Below, piece after piece: positions 50,763-62,094 of a stretch of DNA of 64,000 nucleotides (positions within the stretch are counted from its first letter, which is position 1; each line of letters begins with the position of its first letter). The position numbers were made by a program, and so were the translations under genes. Source of the stretch: Hydractinia symbiolongicarpus (Eukaryota > Cnidaria > Hydrozoa > Anthoathecata > Hydractiniidae). A model generated the notes under the pieces. That model saw only the letters and a list, made by a program, of their open reading frames with translations. It ran no database searches and was not told the origin of the DNA. The stretch is from NCBI RefSeq assembly GCF_029227915.1, contig NC_079884.1:3040001-3104000 (forward strand), in the 5' to 3' direction.

Positions 50763-53700
50763 GAACTTATTCTGGACTGTGACCTTACAAATGTGATAAA
50801 TGAGCCAATTGGACTCCAAGGTATAACATTCTTCTTAATTTGACATGATTGCTGGACTTCAGCGATTACATTAGCCTCTGTGGTAGCGCTTTAATTAAAA
50901 ATTTAGATAAATAACACTTTTCTTACTGTAGGACCAATCCTGGCCGTTAGCACGCGCTGAATAAATAGGAACAGTTTCAAAGACTGCATTTCATTGACTT
51001 TCTAGCGGTATAAATCTGTTTGAGATGCAACGGTTGCGTCACATATTCATACCAACATGTATTTAGTGATTTTAATCCGATATTACTTAGTTGTATCGCT
51101 TTTAACAGTGGAACGATTGACTGTGGGACTTAGTTGAACTGATTCTGGACTGTGACCTTACAAATGTGATAAATGAGCCAATTGGACTCCAAGGTATAAC
51201 ATTCTTCTTAATTTGACATGATTGCTGGAATTCAGCGATTACATTAGGCTCTGTGGTAGCGCTTTATTTGAAAATTTAGATAAATAAGACTTTTCTTACT
51301 GTAGGACCAATCCTGGCCGTTAGCACGCGCTGAACAAATAGGATCAGTTCCAAAGACTACATTACATTGACTTTCTAGCGGCATAAAGTCGTTTGAGTTA
51401 CAACGGTTGCGTCACATAATCGTACCAACATGTATTTATCGATAGTATTCGGATATTACTAGGTTGCATTGCTTTTAACAGTGAAACGCTTCACTGTGGG
51501 ACTTAATTGAACTGATTTTGGACTTTGACCTTATAAATGTGATAAATGAGCCAGTTTGATTACAAGAAATAACACGCGCTGAATAAATAGGATCTGTTCC
51601 AAAGACTACATTTCATTGACTTTCTAGCGGCATAAATCCGTTTGAGTTACAACGGTTGCGTCACATATTCGTACCAACATGTATTTAGCGATAGTATTTG
51701 GATATTACTAGGTTGTATCGCTTTTAACAGTGCATCGTTTGACTGTGGGACTTAATTGAACTGATTCAGGACTGTGACCTTATAAATGTGAGAAATGAGC
51801 AAATTGGACTCCAAGGAATAACATTCTTCTTAATTCGACATGATTGCTGGAATTCAGCGAGTACACTAGGCCCTGTGGTAGCGCTTTATTAAAAAATTAA
51901 GATAAATAAATCATTTTTTACTGTGGGACCAATCCTAGGCGTTAGTTCGCGTTGAAGAAATAGAGACAGTTTCAAAAACTACATTTCATTGATTTCTAAC
52001 GGTGTCAATCCGTTTGAGTTACAACGTTTGCGTCACATATTCGTACCAACATGTATTTAGTGATTTTTGTCCGATATTACTAAGTTGTATCGCTTTTAAC
52101 AGTGAAACGATTAACTGTGGGACTTAATTGAACTGATTCTGGACTGTGACCTTATAAATGTGATAAATGAGCCAATTGGACTTCAAGGAATAACATTCTT
52201 TTTATTTCGATATGATTGCTGGAACTCAGCGATTACACTGGGCGCTGTGGTAGCGCTTTATTTAAAAATTAAGATAAATAAGTCATTTTTTAATGTGGGA
52301 CCAATCCTAGCCGTTAGTTCGCGTTGAAGAAATAGAGACAGTTTCAAAAACTACATTTCATTGACTTTTTAACGGGGTCAATCCGTTTGAGTTGCAACGG
52401 TTGCGTCACATATTCGTACCAACATGTATTTAGTGATTTTCTTCCGATATTACTAAGTTGTATTGCTTTTAACAGTGAAACGATTGACTGTGGGAATTAA
52501 TTGAACTGATTCTGGACTGTGACCACATAAATGTGATAAATGAGCTAATTGGTCTCCAAGCAATTACAACCTTCTTAGTTTGACATGATTGCTGGAATTC
52601 AGCGATTATATTAGGCTCTGTGGTAGCGCTTTATTTAAAATTTTAGATAAATAAGGCTTTTCTTACTGTGGGACCAATCGTGGCCGTTAGCACTCGCTGA
52701 ATAAATAGGATCTGTTCCATAGACTACATTTCATTGACTTTCTAGCGGCATAAGACCGTTTGAGTTACAACGGTTGCGTCACATATTCGTACCAACATGT
52801 ATTTAGTGATTTTTTTCCGGTATTACTACGTTGTATCACTTTTAACAGTGAAACGATTGACTGTGGGTCTTAATTGAACTGATTCTGGACTGTGACCTTA
52901 TAAATGTGATAAATGAGCTAATTGGACTCCAAGGTATAACATTCTTCTTAATTCGACATGATTGCTGGAATTCAGCGAGTACACTAGGCCCTGTGGTAGC
53001 GCTTTATTTAAAAATAAAGATAAATAAATCCTTTTTTACTGTGGGACCAATCCTAGCTGTTAGTTCGTGCTGAAGAAATACAGACAGTTTCAAAAACTAC
53101 ATTTCATTGACTTTCTAACGGGGTCAATCCGTTTGAGTTACAACAGTTGCGTCACATATTCGTACCAACATGTATTTAGTGATTTTCTTCCGATATTACT
53201 AAGTTGTATTGCTTTTAACAGTGAAACGTTTGACTGTGGGACTTAATTGAACTGATTTTGGACTTTGACCTTATAAATGTGATAAATGAGCAAGTTTGAC
53301 TAAAAAAACTAACGTTCTTCTTAATTTGACATGATTGCTGGAACTCAGCGATTACACTGGGCCCCGAGGTAGCGCTTTATAAAAAATTAAGATAAATAAG
53401 TCATTTTTTACTGTGGGACCAATCGTAGCCGTTAGTTCGCGTTGAAAAAATAGAGACAGTTTCAAAAACTACATTTCATTGACTTTCTAGCGGTATAAAT
53501 CCGCTTGAGTTACAACGGTTGCGTCACATATTCGTACCTACATGTATTTAGTGATTTTTTTCCGATATTACTAAGTTGTATCGCTTTTAACAGTGAAACG
53601 ATTGACTGTGGGACTTAATTGAACTTATTCTGGACTGTGACCTTATAAATGTGATAAATGAGCCAATTGGACTCCAAGGTATAACATTCTTCTTAATTTG

Positions 53701-54986
53701 ACATGATTGCTGGAATTCAGCGATTACATTAGGCTCTGTGGTAGCGTTTTATTTAAAAATTTAGATAAATAAGACTTTTCTTACTGTTGGACCAATCCTG
53801 GCCGTTAGCACGCGCTGAACAAATAGGATCAGTTCCAAAGACTACATTACATTGACTTTCTAGCGGCATAAAGCCGTTTGAGTTACAACGGTTGCGTCAC
53901 ATATTCGTACCAACATGTATTTATCGATAGTATTCGGATATTACTAGGTTGCATCGCTTTTAACAGTGAAACGCTTGACTGTGGGACTTAATTGAACTGA
54001 TTTTGGACTTTGACCTTATAAATGTGATAAATGAGCCAGTTTGATTACAAGAAATAAAACGCGCTGAATAAATAGGATCTGTTCCAAAGACTACATTTCA
54101 TTGACTTTCTAGCGGCATAAATCCGTTTGAGTTACAACGGTTGCGTCACATATTCGTACCAACATGTATTTAGCGATAGTATTCGGATATTACTAGGTTG
54201 CATCGGTTTTAACAGTGCAACGTTTGACTGTGGGACTTAATTGAACTGATTGTGGACTTTGACAATATAAATGTGATAAATGAGCCAATTTGACTACAAG
54301 AACTAACATTCTTCTTAATTTGACATGATTGCTGGAACTCAACGATTACACTGGGCGCTGTGGCAGCGCTTTAATAAAAAATTAGGATAAATAAGTCATT
54401 TTTTACTGTGGGACCAATCCTAGCCGTTAGTTCGCGTTGAAGAAATAGAGACAGTTTCAAAAACTACATTTCATTGAATTTCTAACGGTGTCAATCCGTT
54501 TGAGTTACAACGGTTGCGTCACATATTCGTACCAACATGTATTTAGTGATTTTTTTCCGATATTACTAAGTTGTATCGCTTTAACAGTGAAACGATTGAC
54601 TGTGGGACTTAATTGAACTGATTCAGGACTGTGACCTTATAAATGTGAGAAATGAGCCAATTGGACTCCAAGGAATAACATTCTTCTTAATTTGACATGA
54701 TTGCTGGAACTCAGCGATTACACTGGGCGCCGTGGTAGCGTTTTATTAAAAAATTAAGATAAATAAGTCAATTTTACTGTAGGACCAATCCTAGCCGTTA
54801 GTTCGCGCCGACGAAGTAGAGACAGTTTCAAAAACTACATTTCATTGATTTTCTAAAGGTGTCAATCCGCTTGAGTTACAACGGTTAAATCACATATTCG
54901 TACCAACATGTATTTAGTGATTTTTTTCCGATAATACTAAGTTGTATTGCTTTTAACAGTGAAACGATTGACTTTGGGAATTAATT
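50763..54986 (+). repeat. 4,224-bp higher-order repeat, copy 1
   Basis: Twelve units (ten long, two short; anchors from 51,037 to 54,888) are repeated directly in 54,987-59,210. By eye I saw only about six single-base differences, for example at about 50,890, 51,727, 52,525, 53,841, 54,206 and 54,395. The right edge is inside GGGAATTAATT, where the sequence switches to AACTTATTCTGG, the same words that start copy 1. Confidence 0.9.
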
Positions 54987-57900
54987 TAACTTATTCTGGA
55001 CTGTGACCTTACAAATGTGATAAATGAGCCAATTGGACTCCAAGGTATAACATTCTTCTTAATTTGACATGATTGCTGGACTTCAGCGATTACATTAGCC
55101 TCTGTGGTAGCGCTTTATTTAAAAATTTAGATAAATAACACTTTTCTTACTGTAGGACCAATCCTGGCCGTTAGCACGCGCTGAATAAATAGGAACAGTT
55201 TCAAAGACTGCATTTCATTGACTTTCTAGCGGTATAAATCTGTTTGAGATGCAACGGTTGCGTCACATATTCATACCAACATGTATTTAGTGATTTTAAT
55301 CCGATATTACTTAGTTGTATCGCTTTTAACAGTGGAACGATTGACTGTGGGACTTAGTTGAACTGATTCTGGACTGTGACCTTACAAATGTGATAAATGA
55401 GCCAATTGGACTCCAAGGTATAACATTCTTCTTAATTTGACATGATTGCTGGAATTCAGCGATTACATTAGGCTCTGTGGTAGCGCTTTATTTGAAAATT
55501 TAGATAAATAAGACTTTTCTTACTGTAGGACCAATCCTGGCCGTTAGCACGCGCTGAACAAATAGGATCAGTTCCAAAGACTACATTACATTGACTTTCT
55601 AGCGGCATAAAGTCGTTTGAGTTACAACGGTTGCGTCACATAATCGTACCAACATGTATTTATCGATAGTATTCGGATATTACTAGGTTGCATTGCTTTT
55701 AACAGTGAAACGCTTCACTGTGGGACTTAATTGAACTGATTTTGGACTTTGACCTTATAAATGTGATAAATGAGCCAGTTTGATTACAAGAAATAACACG
55801 CGCTGAATAAATAGGATCTGTTCCAAAGACTACATTTCATTGACTTTCTAGCGGCATAAATCCGTTTGAGTTACAACGGTTGCGTCACATATTCGTACCA
55901 ACATGTATTTAGCGATAGTATTTGGATATTACTAGGTTGTATCGCTTTTAACAGTGCAACGTTTGACTGTGGGACTTAATTGAACTGATTCAGGACTGTG
56001 ACCTTATAAATGTGAGAAATGAGCAAATTGGACTCCAAGGAATAACATTCTTCTTAATTCGACATGATTGCTGGAATTCAGCGAGTACACTAGGCCCTGT
56101 GGTAGCGCTTTATTAAAAAATTAAGATAAATAAATCATTTTTTACTGTGGGACCAATCCTAGGCGTTAGTTCGCGTTGAAGAAATAGAGACAGTTTCAAA
56201 AACTACATTTCATTGATTTCTAACGGTGTCAATCCGTTTGAGTTACAACGTTTGCGTCACATATTCGTACCAACATGTATTTAGTGATTTTTGTCCGATA
56301 TTACTAAGTTGTATCGCTTTTAACAGTGAAACGATTAACTGTGGGACTTAATTGAACTGATTCTGGACTGTGACCTTATAAATGTGATAAATGAGCCAAT
56401 TGGACTTCAAGGAATAACATTCTTTTTATTTCGATATGATTGCTGGAACTCAGCGATTACACTGGGCGCTGTGGTAGCGCTTTATTTAAAAATTAAGATA
56501 AATAAGTCATTTTTTAATGTGGGACCAATCCTAGCCGTTAGTTCGCGTTGAAGAAATAGAGACAGTTTCAAAAACTACATTTCATTGACTTTTTAACGGG
56601 GTCAATCCGTTTGAGTTGCAACGGTTGCGTCACATATTCGTACCAACATGTATTTAGTGATTTTCTTCCGATATTACTAAGTTGTATTGCTTTTAACAGT
56701 GAAACGATTGACTGTGGGAATTAATTGAACTGATTCTGGACTGTGACCTCATAAATGTGATAAATGAGCTAATTGGTCTCCAAGCAATTACAACCTTCTT
56801 AGTTTGACATGATTGCTGGAATTCAGCGATTATATTAGGCTCTGTGGTAGCGCTTTATTTAAAATTTTAGATAAATAAGGCTTTTCTTACTGTGGGACCA
56901 ATCGTGGCCGTTAGCACTCGCTGAATAAATAGGATCTGTTCCATAGACTACATTTCATTGACTTTCTAGCGGCATAAGACCGTTTGAGTTACAACGGTTG
57001 CGTCACATATTCGTACCAACATGTATTTAGTGATTTTTTTCCGGTATTACTACGTTGTATCACTTTTAACAGTGAAACGATTGACTGTGGGTCTTAATTG
57101 AACTGATTCTGGACTGTGACCTTATAAATGTGATAAATGAGCTAATTGGACTCCAAGGTATAACATTCTTCTTAATTCGACATGATTGCTGGAATTCAGC
57201 GAGTACACTAGGCCCTGTGGTAGCGCTTTATTTAAAAATAAAGATAAATAAATCCTTTTTTACTGTGGGACCAATCCTAGCTGTTAGTTCGTGCTGAAGA
57301 AATACAGACAGTTTCAAAAACTACATTTCATTGACTTTCTAACGGGGTCAATCCGTTTGAGTTACAACAGTTGCGTCACATATTCGTACCAACATGTATT
57401 TAGTGATTTTCTTCCGATATTACTAAGTTGTATTGCTTTTAACAGTGAAACGTTTGACTGTGGGACTTAATTGAACTGATTTTGGACTTTGACCTTATAA
57501 ATGTGATAAATGAGCAAGTTTGACTAAAAAAACTAACGTTCTTCTTAATTTGACATGATTGCTGGAACTCAGCGATTACACTGGGCCCCGAGGTAGCGCT
57601 TTATAAAAAATTAAGATAAATAAGTCATTTTTTACTGTGGGACCAATCGTAGCCGTTAGTTCGCGTTGAAAAAATAGAGACAGTTTCAAAAACTACATTT
57701 CATTGACTTTCTAGCGGTATAAATCCGCTTGAGTTACAACGGTTGCGTCACATATTCGTACCTACATGTATTTAGTGATTTTTTTCCGATATTACTAAGT
57801 TGTATCGCTTTTAACAGTGAAACGATTGACTGTGGGACTTAATTGAACTTATTCTGGACTGTGACCTTATAAATGTGATAAATGAGCCAATTGGACTCCA

Positions 57901-59210
57901 AGGTATAACATTCTTCTTAATTTGACATGATTGCTGGAATTCAGCGATTACATTAGGCTCTGTGGTAGCGTTTTATTTAAAAATTTAGATAAATAAGACT
58001 TTTCTTACTGTTGGACCAATCCTGGCCGTTAGCACGCGCTGAACAAATAGGATCAGTTCCAAAGATTACATTACATTGACTTTCTAGCGGCATAAAGCCG
58101 TTTGAGTTACAACGGTTGCGTCACATATTCGTACCAACATGTATTTATCGATAGTATTCGGATATTACTAGGTTGCATCGCTTTTAACAGTGAAACGCTT
58201 GACTGTGGGACTTAATTGAACTGATTTTGGACTTTGACCTTATAAATGTGATAAATGAGCCAGTTTGATTACAAGAAATAAAACGCGCTGAATAAATAGG
58301 ATCTGTTCCAAAGACTACATTTCATTGACTTTCTAGCGGCATAAATCCGTTTGAGTTACAACGGTTGCGTCACATATTCGTACCAACATGTATTTAGCGA
58401 TAGTATTCGGATATTACTAGGTTGCATCGCTTTTAACAGTGCAACGTTTGACTGTGGGACTTAATTGAACTGATTGTGGACTTTGACAATATAAATGTGA
58501 TAAATGAGCCAATTTGACTACAAGAACTAACATTCTTCTTAATTTGACATGATTGCTGGAACTCAACGATTACACTGGGCGCTGTGGCAGCGCTTTAATA
58601 AAAAATTAGGATAAATAAGTTATTTTTTACTGTGGGACCAATCCTAGCCGTTAGTTCGCGTTGAAGAAATAGAGACAGTTTCAAAAACTACATTTCATTG
58701 AATTTCTAACGGTGTCAATCCGTTTGAGTTACAACGGTTGCGTCACATATTCGTACCAACATGTATTTAGTGATTTTTTTCCGATATTACTAAGTTGTAT
58801 CGCTTTAACAGTGAAACGATTGACTGTGGGACTTAATTGAACTGATTCAGGACTGTGACCTTATAAATGTGAGAAATGAGCCAATTGGACTCCAAGGAAT
58901 AACATTCTTCTTAATTTGACATGATTGCTGGAACTCAGCGATTACACTGGGCGCCGTGGTAGCGTTTTATTAAAAAATTAAGATAAATAAGTCAATTTTA
59001 CTGTAGGACCAATCCTAGCCGTTAGTTCGCGCCGACGAAGTAGAGACAGTTTCAAAAACTACATTTCATTGATTTTCTAAAGGTGTCAATCCGCTTGAGT
59101 TACAACGGTTAAATCACATATTCGTACCAACATGTATTTAGTGATTTTTTTCCGATAATACTAAGTTGTATTGCTTTTAACAGTGAAACGATTGACTTTG
59201 GGAATTAATT
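54987..59210 (+). repeat. 4,224-bp higher-order repeat, copy 2
   Basis: This is the second tandem copy of 50,763-54,986. It ends in GGGAATTAATT followed by GATCTGATTCTGG, whereas copy 1 ends by re-entering AACTTATTCTGG. This is the expected footprint of unequal exchange within the shared TTAATT. It is the youngest large duplication visible in the window. Confidence 0.9.
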
Positions 59211-62094
59211 GATCTGATTCTGGAATGTGACCTTATAAATGTGATAAATGAGCCAATTGGTCTCCAAGGAATAACATTCTTCTTAATTTGACATGATTGC
59301 TGGAATTCAGCGATTACATTAGGCTCTGTGGTAGCGCTTTATTTAAAAATTTAGATAAATAAGACTTTTCTTACTGTGGGACCAATCCTGGCTGTTAGCA
59401 CGCGCTGAATAAATAGGATCAGTTCCAAAGACTACATTACATTGACTTTCTAGCGGCATAAAGCCGTTTGAGTTACAACGGTTGCGTCACGTATTCGTAC
59501 CAACATGTATTTAGCGATAGTATTCGGATAGTACTAGCTTGCATCGCTTTTAACAGAGAAACGTTTGACTGTGGGACGTAATTGAACTGATTTTGGACTT
59601 TGACCTTAATAATGTGATAATTGAGACAGTTTGACTACAAGAACTAACATTCCTTTTAATTTGACATGATTGCTGGAATTCAGCGATTACATTAGGCTCT
59701 GTGGTAGCTCTTTATTTAAAAATTTAGATAAATAAGACTTTTCTTACTGTGGGACCAATCCTGGCCGTTAGCACGCGCTGAATATATAAGATCAGTTCCA
59801 AAGACTACATTTCATTGACTTTCTAGCGGCATAAATCCGCTTGAGTTACAATGGTTGCGTCATATATTCGTACCAACATGTACTTAGCGATAGTATTCGA
59901 ATATTACTAGGTTGCACCGCCTTTAACTGTGAAACGATTGACTGTGGGACTTAATTGAACTGATTCTGGACTGTGACCTTATAAATGTGATAAATGAGCC
60001 AATTGGACTCCAAGGAATAACATTCTTCTTAATTTGACATGATTGCTGAAATTCAGCGATTACATTAGGCTCTGTGGTAGCGCTTTATTTAAAAATTTAG
60101 ATAAATAAGACTTTTCTTACTGTGGGACCAACCCTGGCCGTTAGCACGCGCTGAATAAATAGGATCAGTTCCAAAGACTACATTTCATTGACTTTCTAGC
60201 TGCATAAAACCGTTTGAGTTATAACGGTTGCGTCACATATTCGTACCAACATGTATTTAGTGATTTTTGTCCGATATTTCTAAGTTGTATCGCTTTTAAC
60301 AGTGAAACGATTAACTGTGGGACTTAATTGAACTGATTCTGGACTGTGACCTTATAAATGTGATAAATGAGCCAATTGGACTTCAAGGAATAACATTCTT
60401 TTTAATTCGACATGATTGCTGGAACTCATCGATTACACTGGGCGCTGTGGTAGCGCTTTATTTAAACATTAAGATAAATAAATCATTTTTTACTGTGGAA
60501 CCAATCCTAGCCGTTAGTTCGTGTTGAAGAAATAGAGACAGTTTCAAAAACTACATTTCATTGACTTTTTAACGGGGTCAATCCGTTTGAGTTGCAACGG
60601 TTGCGTCACATATTCGTACCAACATGTATTTAGTGATTTTCTTCCGATATTACTAAGTTGTATTGCTTTTAACAGTGAAACGATTGACTGTGGGAATTAA
60701 TTGAACTGATTCTGGACTGTGACCTCATAAATGTGATAAATGAGCTAATTGGTCTCCATGCAATTACAATCTTCTTAGTTTGACATGATTGCTGGAATTC
60801 AGCGATTACATTAGGCTCTGTGGTAGCGCTTTATTTAAAATTTTAGATAAATAAGGCTTTTCTTACTGTGGGACCAATCCTGGCCGTTAGCACTGGCTGA
60901 ATAAATAGGATCTGTTCCATAGACTACATTTCATTGATTTTCTAGCGGCATAAGTCCGTTTGAGTTACAACGGTTGCGTCACATATTCGTACCAACATGT
61001 ATTTAGTGATTTTCTTCCGGTATTACTACGTTGTATCACTTTTAACAGTGAAACGATTGACTGTGGGACTTAATTGAACTGATTCTGGACTGTGACCTTA
61101 TAAATGTGATAAATGAGCTTATTGGACTCCAAGGTATAACAATCTTCTTAATTCGACATGATTGCTGGAATTCAGCGAGTACTCTAGGCCCTGTGGTAGC
61201 GCTTTATTTAAAAATAAAGATAAATAAATCCTTCTTTACTGTGGGACCAATCCTAGCTGTTAGTTCGTGCTGAAGAAATACAGACAGTTTCAAAAACTAC
61301 ATTTCATTAATTTTCTAACGGTGTCAATCCGTTTGAGTTACAACGGTTGCGTCACATATTCGTACCAACATGTATTTAGTGATTTTTTTCCGATATTACT
61401 AAGTTGTATCGCTTTTAACAGTGGAACGATTGACTGTGGGACTTAATTGAACTGATTCTGGACTGTGACCTTACAAATGTGATAAATGAGCCAACTGGAC
61501 TCCAAGGTATAACATTCTTCTTAATTTGACATGATTGCTGGAATTCAGCGATTGCATTAGGCTCTGTGGTAGCGCTTTATTTAAAAATTTAGATAAATAA
61601 CATTTTCTTACTGTAGGACCAATCCTGGCCGTTAGCACGCGCTGAATAAACAGGAACAGTTTCAAAGACTACATTTCATTGACTTTCTAGCGGTATAAAT
61701 CTGTTTGAGTTGCAACGGTTGCGTCACATATTCATAACAACATGTATTTAGTGATTTTTTTCCGATATTACTAAGTTGCATCGCTTTTAACAGTGGAACG
61801 ATTGACTGTGGGACTTAATTGAACTGATTCTGGACTGTGACCTTACAAATGTGATAAATGAGCAAATTGGACTCCAAGGTATAACATTCTTCTTAATTTG
61901 ACATGATTGCTGGAATTCAGCGATTACATTAGGCTCTGTGGTAGCGCTTTATTTAAAAATTTAGATAAATAACACTTTTCTTACTGTAGGACCAATCCTG
62001 GCCGTTAGCACGCGCTGAATAAATAGGAACAGTTTCAAAGACTACATTTTATTGACTTTCTAGCGGTATAAATCTGTTTGAGTTGCAACGGTTA

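Noticed and set aside
61471-61665. Minus-strand 64-codon open frame in the satellite
   Set aside because: It is again a chance opening in one unit. Neighbouring units with nearly the same DNA do not keep it open.
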